DNA of 64,000 nucleotides, from NCBI GenBank assembly GCA_905197685.1, contig CAJJZS010000003.1, positions 201,031 through 265,030 on the forward strand, in the 5' to 3' direction. The position numbers and the translations under genes were made by a program. How positions within the stretch are numbered: position 1 is the first letter of the stretch; every line of letters begins with the position of its first letter. This DNA comes from an uncultured Oscillospiraceae bacterium. GTDB taxonomy: Bacteria; Bacillota; Clostridia; Oscillospirales; Ruminococcaceae. The notes beneath the pieces are model-generated. The model searched no databases. It was not told the DNA's origin and saw only the letters and a list, made by a program, of their open reading frames with translations. Positions 25,163 through 33,761 of this stretch are shown here, in pieces.

Positions 25163-26149
25163 ATGGAAAAAGCACAGTACGCGATTATGCGATTTGCAAA
25201 GTACAAGGGGCCAGAAATAGGAAATATCGAGGCCCACAATGAGCGCACAAAGGAGAACTACGCCAGCAATCCCGATGTGGATAGCAGCCGAAGCAAGTAC
25301 AACTTCCATCTAGTCAAACCGCCCGGTAAGTACCGGGCGGAATCAGAGCGGCAAATTGCCGCTGCCGGATGTCGTACCCGGAAAGACAGTATCCGTATGA
25401 TCGAGACGTTGTTCACTGCCAGCCCGGAGTTCTTCAAGGGGAAGAAACGGGCGGAGATTCGGGTGTTTTTCGAGGAAGCCCTGCACTTTCTGGAACAGCA
25501 TCAATCCAAAGAGACAATTATATCCGCTGTGGTGCATATGGACGAGAAAACGCCTCATATGCACCTTTGTTTTGTCCCTCTGACGGAAGATGGCAGGCTC
25601 AGCGCCAAAGAAATTATGGGCAACAAAAAGAAGCTGACCTGGTGGCAGGATGAGTTTTGGAAACACATGGTCAAGAAGTTCCCAGATTTGGAGCGCGGCG
25701 AAAGCGCCAGTCTGACCGGACGCGACCACATCCCGCCCCGTGTGTTCAAGGAGATGACCAGACTGACCAAACAGAAGGACAAACTGGGGCAGCTGCTCAC
25801 TGGCATTACTCCATTTAATGCAAAAAGCCGGGCGGAGGAAATTTGCAAAATTTTGGACACCTATATTCCCAGCGTGGAGAAGATGGACACGCTGCTGCGG
25901 AAATATGGCGTAGCCTTCACGAAAACAGCATCCGAAAACAAAAAGCTGAAAACGAAAAATGCTGAACTGGAAGAATCTCTCGCATCGGCGCAGAAGGTCA
26001 GCACCCTAAAGCAGATCGAAGACCTCAAGCTGCGGCGCGATTATGACAGTGCTGTGGCGATTTTAGAGCAGATACCGGCAGAAGTATTGAACATCTATGC
26101 GCAGAGCAGCTATAGAGGAAAGGAGCGGCCTATTGAGCAAAGTTTATGA
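25163..26149 (+). CDS. MobV family relaxase (plasmid recombination/mobilization)
   Basis: Relaxase of the Pre/Mob (MobV, pMV158) family: it nicks oriT, stays bound to the 5' end and carries one strand to the recipient using conjugation genes supplied by another element. The 328-aa protein has motif I (KAQYAIMRFAKYK, then AHNERTKENYASNPDV), and motif III HMDEKTPHMHLCFVPL, the metal-binding His triad. The C-terminal third is coiled-coil-like (KKLKTKNAELEESLASAQK). ATG at 25163 follows GGAGG; the next gene starts inside its 3' end. No mating-pair or coupling genes are here, so the element is mobilizable, not self-transmissible. Confidence 0.92.
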   Translation: MEKAQYAIMRFAKYKGPEIGNIEAHNERTKENYASNPDVDSSRSKYNFHLVKPPGKYRAESERQIAAAGCRTRKDSIRMIETLFTASPEFFKGKKRAEIRVFFEEALHFLEQHQSKETIISAVVHMDEKTPHMHLCFVPLTEDGRLSAKEIMGNKKKLTWWQDEFWKHMVKKFPDLERGESASLTGRDHIPPRVFKEMTRLTKQKDKLGQLLTGITPFNAKSRAEEICKILDTYIPSVEKMDTLLRKYGVAFTKTASENKKLKTKNAELEESLASAQKVSTLKQIEDLKLRRDYDSAVAILEQIPAEVLNIYAQSSYRGKERPIEQSL

Positions 26150-26330
26150 TGATCCGAAATATAATGCGGCATTTGACCGCTGTGTTGATGTGATGGCGCG
26201 GCTGTTGCAGAAGTACGGGCCGCAGCTGTTGGGGCAGATGCAGGAGACTGCGAAGGATGACTGCACACAGTCTGCGGTATCAGGAAAACAACCCGTTCCT
26301 GTGTATCAGAAATTTGACAAAGCCGCTTGA
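26133..26330 (+). CDS. small protein between relaxase and Xre gene
   Basis: A 65-aa protein (YDDPKYNAAFDRCVDVMARLLQKYGPQLLGQMQE onward). No family recognised. TTG at 26133 is taken as start: GGAAAGGAG lies 7 nt upstream, and the gene overlaps the relaxase end by 17 nt. Helical, mildly basic. Its position fits a small mobilization accessory, but nothing more can be said. Confidence 0.6.
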   Translation: MSKVYDDPKYNAAFDRCVDVMARLLQKYGPQLLGQMQETAKDDCTQSAVSGKQPVPVYQKFDKAA

Positions 26331-26343
26331 TAAAAACTGAATT

Positions 26344-26394
26344 TACACGTTGCGTATTTATTTAGCGTATGCTATAATAAGTACGCAACGTGTA
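26344..26394. promoter_or_regulatory. promoter inside a perfect 13-bp inverted repeat
   Basis: TACACGTTGCGTA (26344-26356) and its exact inverse (26382-26394) flank a promoter: -35 TTGCGT (26350-26355), 17-nt spacer, TATAAT (26373-26378). The arms cover the -35 and the start point, a typical repressor operator. The small Xre gene 25 nt downstream is the likely repressor. Confidence 0.75.
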
Positions 26395-26418
26395 TTTTTG
26401 CTTTATGGGGTAAGTGAA

Positions 26419-26664
26419 ATGGACTGCAAAACCAAAATAAAAGAACTGCGGGAAAGCACCGGCATGAACCGCAAGGAATTTTGTAAATATTTTCAGATTC
26501 CCTATCGGACTGTGACAGAGTGGGAACTGGATAACCGCCATGCGCCGGAATATGTGCTCCGTTTGTTGGAGTACTACATTCAGAATGAAGGTCTGGCGAA
26601 GAAGAAAGTAACGGATGAATGTTCAGAGATGGAAGAAAGGGTCGGCCTACATGAAGAGAACTAA
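26419..26664 (+). CDS. small Xre/HTH regulator of the recombinase operon
   Basis: An 81-aa protein of the short helix-turn-helix class (IKELRESTGMNRKEFCKYFQIPYRTVTEWELDNRHAPEYVLRLLEYYI). Proteins of this sort precede serine recombinases in many clostridial mobilizable elements. ATG at 26419 is set by GGGGTAAG upstream and the good match of the domain start. It overlaps the recombinase gene by 14 nt, so both are one unit. It probably represses its own promoter at the dyad 26344-26394 and so keeps recombinase levels low until induced. Confidence 0.83.
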   Translation: MDCKTKIKELRESTGMNRKEFCKYFQIPYRTVTEWELDNRHAPEYVLRLLEYYIQNEGLAKKKVTDECSEMEERVGLHEEN

Positions 26665-28324
26665 AACAAAATGCTATCTCTATACACGGGTATCTACTTC
26701 CATGCAGGTGGACGGATACAGTCTGGATGCTCAGCGAGATAAACTGCGGAAATATGCTGAATACGAAGATATGGTAGTGGCTGGTGAGTATTCTGACGAA
26801 GGCTTTTCCGGCAAGAATATTCAGGGCAGACATGAATTTCAGCGGATGCTGCAAGACATTCAGGACTGCAAAGACGGCGTGGAATATGTGCTGGTGTTCA
26901 AGCTGTCCCGGTTCGGCAGAAATGCTGCTGATGTGCTGAACTCTTTGCAACTGATGCAGGATTTCGGTGTCAATCTGATTTGCGTGGAAGATGGCATTGA
27001 CAGTTCAAAAGATTCCGGCAAGCTGATGATTTCTGTCCTTTCTGCGGTGGCAGAGATAGAGCGTGAGAATATTCGGACGCAGACGATGGCCGGACGGGAG
27101 CAGAAAGCTCGTGAAGGAAAATGGAACGGCGGATTTGCCCCTTATGGATACCGTCTTGAAAACGGGCAGCTGCTGATTGCTGAGGATGAAGTGGACGTGA
27201 TCCGAACCATTTTTGACCGCTATATTCACACCAACGATGGTGTCAGCGGCGTGGCGAAATATCTGAACCGGCAGGGCTTTGTGAAGAAGCTGCGGCAGAA
27301 CGGTACCATTCCCGGTTTTTCCGCCAGCTTTGTGAAAAGTATCATTGATAATCCGGTATATATGGGAAAAATCGCCTATGGCAGACGCCGGACAGAGAAG
27401 AAGATCGGCACCCGGAATGAGATGCACGTAGTTGAGCAATCGGAGTTCCCCGTGTATGAGGGGAAGCATGAGGCTATTATTTCAGAAGAAGATTGGAACC
27501 TCGCGCAGGAGAAACGGAAAGTCAATGCTTACCGGCGTGAGAAAGTAAATGACCCTACCCACGCACATATCCTGTCCGGTATTCTGAAATGCCCCTGCTG
27601 CGGCAAAAGCCTGTACGGGAATATTGCGAAAGCCCACAGCAAGGACAAAAAGACCCGCTATTACTATTACTGCAAGAACACAGTTACACCGACTGGTCAT
27701 GAGTGTACTTTCCGGCTGAATATTGAGCAGCCAGAGATGAACCGCATGGTAGCGTCAATTATCTCTGCTATGGTTAGTGATCCGCGTTTTGCGGATGCAA
27801 TCAAGGCAAAAATCGGCTCCGCTGTTGATACGAACGACTTAGAGAAGCAGCTGGAAGCATTGCAGGCGCAGCTTCGGCAGACGTTGGGCACAAAGGCCCG
27901 CCTGGAACGGCAGATGGACGGTTTGGATGTGAATGACCCGTATTATGACCGGAAAATTTCGGATTTACAGCGCCGCTATGATGAGCAGTATGGTAAAATA
28001 GATGAGATTGAAGTTCAGATTGACGATGTGCAAAGCCAAATACGGAGCATCCGGCAGGAGAAGATTTCGGGCGACAATATCTATCGCCTGCTGCTGGCAT
28101 TCGATCAGGTCTATGAAGCCGCCTCCGAGGTGGAACGGAAGGAGTTCATGCGGGCGTTTATTGAGCGGATCGAGTTATTCCCGGAAAAACAGCCGGATGG
28201 CAACTGGATCAGGAAGATTATCTTCAACTTCCCCGTTCCTGTCAATGGTGCAGAAGTGAAAGAATTGCCCTTGGAAAATGAAACAATGGTCGAGACGGTA
28301 TGTTTGTTGTCCAAACTCAACTAA
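26651..28324 (+). CDS. large serine recombinase (integrase/excisionase of the mobilizable element)
   Basis: A 557-aa site-specific recombinase. The N-terminal catalytic domain starts CYLYTRVSTSMQVDGYSLDAQ with the nucleophile Ser (R-V-S-T), and has EYSDEGFSGKNIQGRHEFQRML and VFKLSRFGRNAADVLN. The recombinase domain follows (GYRLENGQL, GVSGVAKYLNRQGF), then a zinc ribbon (CPCCGKSLYG and CKN further on). A long coiled-coil and C-terminal part ends the protein. It catalyses integration and excision between att sites. The gene lies at the right end of the element, reading outward. TAA at 28324 is followed by 290 nt without genes, where an att site is expected. Confidence 0.94.
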   Translation: MKRTKTKCYLYTRVSTSMQVDGYSLDAQRDKLRKYAEYEDMVVAGEYSDEGFSGKNIQGRHEFQRMLQDIQDCKDGVEYVLVFKLSRFGRNAADVLNSLQLMQDFGVNLICVEDGIDSSKDSGKLMISVLSAVAEIERENIRTQTMAGREQKAREGKWNGGFAPYGYRLENGQLLIAEDEVDVIRTIFDRYIHTNDGVSGVAKYLNRQGFVKKLRQNGTIPGFSASFVKSIIDNPVYMGKIAYGRRRTEKKIGTRNEMHVVEQSEFPVYEGKHEAIISEEDWNLAQEKRKVNAYRREKVNDPTHAHILSGILKCPCCGKSLYGNIAKAHSKDKKTRYYYYCKNTVTPTGHECTFRLNIEQPEMNRMVASIISAMVSDPRFADAIKAKIGSAVDTNDLEKQLEALQAQLRQTLGTKARLERQMDGLDVNDPYYDRKISDLQRRYDEQYGKIDEIEVQIDDVQSQIRSIRQEKISGDNIYRLLLAFDQVYEAASEVERKEFMRAFIERIELFPEKQPDGNWIRKIIFNFPVPVNGAEVKELPLENETMVETVCLLSKLN

Positions 28325-28613
28325 AGTCTAAGATGAGTAAAATAAACTTGACCTATGCGGAGAGCAAAGTTGCCTGTCAGGAGAAGGAAAGAGTCTGTGC
28401 TGAAAAATAGTCTGGAAATATTATATTTTCCAAATGAAACGCAAATGTAAAACCGGTGTAGGAGAGAACAGTAATATCTTCCAAAAAGAAAATTAAAAGG
28501 TATCGTAATACCCACAGGAAAAAAAGAAATTGATGGGAAAGGAACCTTTTCATAGGTTTATCTTAGGGGTTTATGGTATAATAGATAAAACAATTCACAA
28601 GGAAGGTGTAACT
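28325..28613. other. gene-free junction: candidate right att region and two-component promoter
   Basis: Holds a second copy of CCTTTTCAT (28545-28553; see 16024-16032) and TATAAT (28577-28582) with only a weak -35, which is the likely promoter for the response regulator. GGTAT-N4-ATACC lies at 28499-28512. The exact element boundary could not be fixed. Confidence 0.35.
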
Positions 28614-29288
28614 ATGAAACTTTTATACGCCGAAGATGAGCCGGCTTTATCCGAAGCTGTTGTTGATTATCTTACCTATCACAAATATATTGTGGATGCT
28701 GTATATAATGGGGAGGATGCTTACGATTACGCCATTTCCGGTGAGTATGACGGTATTATTCTTGATATTATGATGCCAAAAAAGGATGGATTAGAGGTGC
28801 TTTCGGCACTTCGCAGAGACGGATGCAGAACGCCGGTACTTTTGCTGACGGCAAAAACACAGGTGGAGGATCGGATTCAGGGTTTGGACGCAGGTGCGGA
28901 CGATTATCTCCCCAAACCATTTGATATGGGGGAGTTGATTGCCAGAATTCGCGCAATGCTTAGACGCAGGGAGGAATATCACCCTGATTTGATACGCTTT
29001 GGAGATTTAACATTAAATATGCAGTCCGGAGAAATCAGCGTAGGGGAAATTGCTTTTCAGTTACCAAAGCAGGAATATCGTCTGATGGAGCAGCTCATGC
29101 TCAATCATACGTTCTACCTGTCATCGGAAAAATTACTGATAAAAGCGTGGGGATATGATGCAGAAACAGATATAAACAGTGTATGGATGTATATTTCCTA
29201 TCTGAGGAAAAGGCTGTCTGCAATGAACTCAAAGGTAGAGATTGTCTCAAAGAGAAATGTTGGTTATAAATTGGAGTATCGCTTATGA
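28614..29288 (+). CDS. OmpR family response regulator
   Basis: A 224-aa winged-helix regulator. The receiver domain has LYAEDEPALSEAVV, the phospho-acceptor Asp in DGIILDIMMPKKDG, and LLTAK and PKPF for the switch. The DNA-binding domain ends with SVWMYISYLRKRL and VSKRNVGYKLEY. It pairs with the downstream histidine kinase through an ATGA overlap. It resembles regulators next to VTC/DUF4956/CotH genes in Clostridia. The start at 28614 follows GGAAGG at 8 nt; an in-frame ATG at 28530 lies before the promoter. Confidence 0.93.
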   Translation: MKLLYAEDEPALSEAVVDYLTYHKYIVDAVYNGEDAYDYAISGEYDGIILDIMMPKKDGLEVLSALRRDGCRTPVLLLTAKTQVEDRIQGLDAGADDYLPKPFDMGELIARIRAMLRRREEYHPDLIRFGDLTLNMQSGEISVGEIAFQLPKQEYRLMEQLMLNHTFYLSSEKLLIKAWGYDAETDINSVWMYISYLRKRLSAMNSKVEIVSKRNVGYKLEYRL

Positions 29289-30505
29289 CAAAGATATTAA
29301 AGCGGCGATTTATCGTTTTTACGATGATTGCAGTGACCGGTCTTTTAACATTTATTGTATTTGCAATCAATGGACTGAATTGGATGATGTTGGAACGCCA
29401 GTCTGATTCTATGTTGAAAACTCTGGTAGATGCAGACGGCGCTTTCCATAAAATGGATTTTCACCGTCCTCCTCCATTTGTGCCACCGTTGGATATGGAC
29501 AGAATGCGTTCTTCAAGGTTTTTTATTGTCAAAAGTGATGTGGGCGGCAATATCATAGATATAAATACCGACCAAATATTTTCTATTGACGAGGAGACTG
29601 CCCAAAATTATGCAGTGGCAGTTTGGAAGTCAGGAAAAGAATCCGGTCGAGTGGATAAATATAAATTTGCCGTAAAACAAGATGGAGCAAATCGGCTTAC
29701 ATTTTTTATGGATATCTCGGAACAAATAAGTAATTTCTATATGGTTTTGTTTGCTTCCGGTGTGATAGCAGCGCTTTGTTGGTCGGTTCTCTTAGGAATT
29801 GTCATTTTGCTTTCCGGAAAGGTAATTCGCCCTGTTCTTGCAGGAATGGAAAAACAAAAGCAGTTTATCACTAATGCCGGTCATGAGATGAAAACGCCTC
29901 TTGCGATTATTCAATCCAATAATGATACGATGGCGTTAATTCATGGAGAAAATAAGTACAATGTGCATATCCGCACACAGACCAAACGATTGAATGTGCT
30001 GATGTCAAATCTGCTGACGCTTGCAAAACTGGATGAGGAGATTCCGTTGCCGACAGAATCGGTGAATATTAGTAAGGTAACAAATGAATTGCTGATTGTT
30101 TATCAGGATGCGGCATTGTCTCACAATTTTTCTTTTTGTGCAGAAGTTGAACCGGAGGTTATGATACAGACTAACAAGGAAAGTTTTCGGCAGATGTTGA
30201 CGCTCCTTTTAGATAATGCAGTTAAATATACCACAGAAAATGGAACAATTTCCCTGACACTCAAAAAACACGGCAGACACGTTCAAATCGTTGAAGAAAA
30301 TACCTGCGACCCGTCTCACGAAACGGACCCGGAACGATTATTTGAACGATTTTATCGGGGAGATTCTGCGCGGACACAGGACAATGATTCTTTTGGCTAT
30401 GGGATCGGACTTTCAGCTGCTCGAGCTGTCTGTGAGAGTTTTGGGGGAAAACTGACAGCGGAATATCCTTCTTCCGACAGAATTCGTTTTACTGCCACTT
30501 TATAA
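29285..30505 (+). CDS. membrane sensor histidine kinase
   Basis: A 406-aa kinase. Two membrane spans (near residues 8-30 and 155-180) frame an extracellular sensor of about 120 residues rich in His/Pro (HRPPPFVPPLD). The cytoplasmic part has the H box NAGHEMKTPLAII, N box LDNAVKYT and G box FGYGIGLSAARAV. It is autophosphorylated on His and passes the phosphate to the regulator encoded just upstream. Start codon ATG at 29285 overlaps the previous stop. Its original terminator is interrupted: the left arm lies at 30513-30526 and the right arm at 43144-43157. Confidence 0.93.
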   Translation: MTKILKRRFIVFTMIAVTGLLTFIVFAINGLNWMMLERQSDSMLKTLVDADGAFHKMDFHRPPPFVPPLDMDRMRSSRFFIVKSDVGGNIIDINTDQIFSIDEETAQNYAVAVWKSGKESGRVDKYKFAVKQDGANRLTFFMDISEQISNFYMVLFASGVIAALCWSVLLGIVILLSGKVIRPVLAGMEKQKQFITNAGHEMKTPLAIIQSNNDTMALIHGENKYNVHIRTQTKRLNVLMSNLLTLAKLDEEIPLPTESVNISKVTNELLIVYQDAALSHNFSFCAEVEPEVMIQTNKESFRQMLTLLLDNAVKYTTENGTISLTLKKHGRHVQIVEENTCDPSHETDPERLFERFYRGDSARTQDNDSFGYGIGLSAARAVCESFGGKLTAEYPSSDRIRFTATL

Positions 30506-30512
30506 AATGTTC

Positions 30513-30549
30513 AAAAACCTTCCCGTTTACGGCAGTGCCCATAAAACAG
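30513..30549. other. left attachment junction (attL) of the 12.6-kb element
   Basis: AAAAACCTTCCCGT (30513-30526) is the left arm of a broken terminator; its partner is at 43144-43157. GCCCATAAAACAG (30537-30549) is the inverse of CTGTTTTATGGGC at 43121-43133. This layout fits a serine recombinase attL: chromosomal half-site then element half-site, crossover within 30531-30538. Direct reading of the sequence; recombination itself is inferred. Confidence 0.7.
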
Positions 30550-30580
30550 TAAAAATTAAAAATCCCGATTTTCGGGGAGA

Positions 30581-30608
30581 AAACGGCGTGACTTCGGTTA
30601 CGCCGTTT
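30581..30608 (-). terminator. terminator at the end of the serine recombinase gene
   Basis: 11-bp stem AAACGGCGTGA/TTACGCCGTTT with one wobble, 6-nt loop CTTCGG, overlapping the stop codon at 30598-30600. Confidence 0.7.
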
Positions 30609-32316
30609 CTCTTTGCGTCAATAAACTCAGCGGAATAAAACCTGCACCATCATAATAGATTTCGATTTTCTGCTGACGTTTACCCGAAGATTTATCCGGT
30701 GCACTTACATAAATAGCATTGACCATATCTCGCAGAGCATCCGGTGTCAATGAATCTAAATCCTGATAGTGTGTTGCTTTTCGGATAAACTTTTCCAGCC
30801 GTTCACTCTGATGCTCTTGCTCTTCAATGCTCTTCTGAAGCTCTACAGCGTCCATTCTGAGTTTTTTCTGTTCCTCCTCATAATTTGCACTCATCATGGA
30901 GAAACGTTCATCAGACAGCTTTCCTTTTGCATTGTCCTCGTAAATCTTCACGAACAGCCTGTCCAACTCTGAAATTCTCTTTTCAGCCTGTGTAAGCTGT
31001 TTTTTCCATGCCTGAATCTTTTCCTTGCTCTCCATGCTCATACTTTCCTGAACAACTGCACGGAAGTGAGCTTCATAGCGGAGGATATAGCTGATGACTG
31101 TTTCCATGTGCATCCACACCATATCTTCCAAAACGACAGCTCGGATATAGTGAGTTTTGCATTTATCATTGTTTTTACGATGCGTGGAACACTCAAAGAA
31201 ATCTTGTCGCTTCTCGAAATTATTAGCTGTGCAATAGTACAGCTTCTCACCACAATCGGCACAATAGACTAAACCGGAGAACAAGCTTGTTTTTCCGGTC
31301 TTGCTTCTGCGTTGGCGATTCTGTCGCAGAACCTGAACCTTTTCAAATATATCCTCCGGGATGATTGCTTCGTGAGTATCATAAAAGATGGATTGATTCT
31401 CTATCGGATTCTCACGTTTTTTCTTATCCCAGATAGAATTGGTAAAAGTCTTGAAGTTAACGGTACAGCCGGTGTATTCTCTGCGTTCAATAATCTTTCG
31501 CACCGTTGTCTGATGCCACTTTGTTGGAGTCTCAGGTGTTGATTGTGGAGTATTTAGCCCCTGTTTTTGTTTGTAGGCTGTTGGTGTAAGTACCTTGTCC
31601 TTCGTCAGTTGCGATGCAATCTGACTCGGTCCACGTCCCTCCATTGCCATTTTGAAGATATACTTCACAACAATGGCTGCTTCTTCGTCCACAAGCCACT
31701 GAGTTGGATTCTTCGGATCTTTCATGTACCCATACGGCACATTTACCGTCAGTGGAATGCCACGAGAACCTTTAGACTTATTAACGGCTCTGATTTTGCG
31801 GCTGGTATCACGAGCGTAAAACTCATTAATCCAATTCTTTATACCTGCCATATCAATACCCATGCCGTTTTGGTCGCTGGTATCAAAATTGTCATTGATG
31901 GCAATATAGCGAACACCGTATTTCGGGAATGTAATGTTGGTGTACAAGCCCGTCATGGCAGAGTTTCTGCCAAGTCTGGATAGATCTTTTGTGATACATA
32001 CTGCTACATTACCAGATTCGATTTCATCCAGCATTTTCTGAAAACCGGGACGATCAAAAGTAGTACCACTGTAGCCATCGTCTACGAAAAAAGTGGGATT
32101 CGGAAAGCGATTATCCTTTGCATATTGAAGCAGGATATTTTTTTGATTCACAATGGAATTGCTATCGCCAGCCAGCGCATCCTCTTGGGAGAGTCTGCAA
32201 TATAAAGCGGTTATTTTATCTGTTGCCCTTAACACTTCTGTTTCCTCCTTCATAGGGGCAACTGGCAGTTCTTGATTAGTCAAGGTTATTGTATCAAACA
32301 ATTTGTTATTTGTCAT
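30598..32316 (-). CDS. large serine recombinase, TnpX-like
   Basis: A 572-aa recombinase that inserts and excises the 12.6-kb element. The N-terminal catalytic domain has ALYCRLSQEDALAGDSNSIVNQK (nucleophile Ser in Y-C-R-L-S), VDDGYSGTTFDRPGFQKML and CITKDLSRLGRNSAMTG. The recombinase domain follows with GSRGIPLTVNVPYGY and a zinc ribbon (CADCGEKLYYC, later FECSTHR). A coiled-coil then ends the protein. GGAGG lies 9 nt before the ATG at 32316, within the tail of the upstream small gene, so the two overlap by 11 nt. It lies next to attL and resembles the Tn4451 TnpX group, in keeping with TnpV at the other end. Confidence 0.92.
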   Translation of the reverse strand: MTNNKLFDTITLTNQELPVAPMKEETEVLRATDKITALYCRLSQEDALAGDSNSIVNQKNILLQYAKDNRFPNPTFFVDDGYSGTTFDRPGFQKMLDEIESGNVAVCITKDLSRLGRNSAMTGLYTNITFPKYGVRYIAINDNFDTSDQNGMGIDMAGIKNWINEFYARDTSRKIRAVNKSKGSRGIPLTVNVPYGYMKDPKNPTQWLVDEEAAIVVKYIFKMAMEGRGPSQIASQLTKDKVLTPTAYKQKQGLNTPQSTPETPTKWHQTTVRKIIERREYTGCTVNFKTFTNSIWDKKKRENPIENQSIFYDTHEAIIPEDIFEKVQVLRQNRQRRSKTGKTSLFSGLVYCADCGEKLYYCTANNFEKRQDFFECSTHRKNNDKCKTHYIRAVVLEDMVWMHMETVISYILRYEAHFRAVVQESMSMESKEKIQAWKKQLTQAEKRISELDRLFVKIYEDNAKGKLSDERFSMMSANYEEEQKKLRMDAVELQKSIEEQEHQSERLEKFIRKATHYQDLDSLTPDALRDMVNAIYVSAPDKSSGKRQQKIEIYYDGAGFIPLSLLTQRETA

Positions 32317-32668
32317 CGGTGTCACCCTCCATGGTTCTGCGCATTCTATCAACAGTCATTCGCTCTAACTTGCGAATAAAATCCGTTTTGCCCTCATAGT
32401 ATCCGGTAACTGTATAAACTGTACCTCCAATTTCTTTTTGAAGTGTAAGTTGTGGTATCCAGTAAGCAGAGAGATTATCTGCATGGATATTTCCGTCTGC
32501 ATCTGTTTTGGCAGATATTCTATTTGAGCTTTCTTGAGAACGAACGCATTTTGCATAAGGACCTGGCTCAGAAAATTTTAGGCAAGTATTTTCTGATGCT
32601 TGACTAATCTGGCTGAACCACTCTTCGTAATCGTCGTGTTTTACATCAAAATCAAATTCGTGAGTCAT
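32306..32668 (-). CDS. uncharacterised 120-aa protein, operon partner of TnpX-like recombinase
   Basis: Not recognised. The sequence is acidic at the start (MTHEFDFDVKHDDYEEWFSQ), then ESSNRISAKTDADGNIHADNLSAYW, and ends basic with RMTVDRMRRTMEGDTDDK. A strong AAGGAGG precedes the ATG, and its last codons overlap the recombinase start, so co-expression is firm. Similar small genes lie in front of serine recombinases in Tn4451-like elements; a role as recombinase accessory is a guess. It is the first gene of the leftward unit starting near the palindrome array. Confidence 0.62.
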   Translation of the reverse strand: MTHEFDFDVKHDDYEEWFSQISQASENTCLKFSEPGPYAKCVRSQESSNRISAKTDADGNIHADNLSAYWIPQLTLQKEIGGTVYTVTGYYEGKTDFIRKLERMTVDRMRRTMEGDTDDK

Positions 32669-32698
32669 TTATTTCCTCCTTCGTGTGTTGTCTGCTAA

Positions 32699-33709
32699 CT
32701 TCCGCCCAAATTGGGTGGAAGAAAAACAAAAAAGCTGTCACACAGAGCATCAAGAAACAAGTACAATAACACATGCACTTTTCTGATGGTTCTATGTAAC
32801 AGCCAACGTGAAGAAGAATTTATCTTCACAAAAATATGTAAGACTTTAAATCGGGTAATCCCACAAAACTATAAAATTGAGTCCGAACAGATATTCTGCT
32901 TTCTATGTCTATTCTACTGGATAATTGTAGAAAAAACAAGTATGCAGAACTGAGTTAAAGAAATATTTTTCGTTTCGGTAGAAATTGCATCAGAGCTTTT
33001 TCTAAAAACAGTTTTTACTTCTGGACAATTTGTCCAGAAGTAGTATCTACAAAAGCGTTCAGAATGAACGTGTAGCCGGTATCGCAGATACCGTGCAAGG
33101 GGATTGGGGATGCTTCCCCAACAAGCAATTTGCGAAGATTGACCCAGAGGGAAAATCGAGAAAATAAGTGAACCTGTACAGGTTTACACTGCTTGCCGAT
33201 TTGTGAAAGGTCAAAATATGGCTCTAAATTATTCCCAGCTTGGGAATAATTTCTCTATACTGCCTGTGACCAATTCTTCCACAAGCCAAAATTCTCTTTT
33301 GGTATTTTGAACTTGTGCCCAACTTGGATACAAGTGAAATTAAGAGTTCTCACGATCTGACCTGTTCCCAAATCGGGAACAAGTCAAAGAGCAGGAATCG
33401 TACCTCTCGCCAATTTGGCGAGAAGTGACCTCGTGCCAGTTTGGCACGAAGTCAGAACAGATAACTGACAAATTTAACTTCTGTTCAATTTGGGCAGAAG
33501 TTATTTTTATTCCTGATAAATTATCGGGACGTTGTGTTGTCACTTCAGTCCAACTTGGTCCGAAGTGGTAACATCAGCATAAATAATGTAAAAATTAAAT
33601 TCCCATGGATAGAAAAATCCCGATACTCATCTTTATAGCTTATAAATTCTTATCAATAACTTATCTAAAAACCAATTTATAACTTCGTCCCAAATTGGGA
33701 TTAAGTTAT
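32699..33709. repeat. array of about twelve palindromes sharing ACTTC...CCAANTTGG...GAAGT
   Basis: About 1 kb without any gene holds a run of short hairpins: 32699-32721, 33017-33041, 33168-33187, 33226-33252, 33311-33335, 33359-33385, 33402-33426, 33427-33453, 33475-33503, 33511-33529, 33541-33567 and 33679-33709. Most read (A)ACTT + 4-5 variable bases + CCAA-N-TTGG + variable bases complementary to the first set + AAGT(T). Inner bases differ between copies but stay paired (for example TCTCG with CGAGA, TCGTG with CACGA, CTGGA with TCCAG). Two further hairpins lie at 33077-33093 and 33104-33121. The array sits between the recombinase unit and the silent hsdS copy. Confidence 0.85.
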
Positions 33710-33733
33710 TCTATCGTAAATTCATGTACCCTA

Positions 33734-33761
33734 CCGATAATTTGCCTTATGAGAAAGTTGG
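33734..33761 (+). repeat. hsdS inverted repeat 1, silent copy
   Basis: 28 bases (starting CCGATAATTTGCC) identical, in inverted orientation, to 37986-38013 inside expressed hsdS. The pair permits inversion of about 4.3 kb by the XerC-like recombinase. Confidence 0.8.

Noticed and set aside
28321..28360. CTTGACCT shared with 20309-20320 as element boundary
   Set aside because: Eight bases, in a place inside the oriT flank; no matching context, so likely chance.
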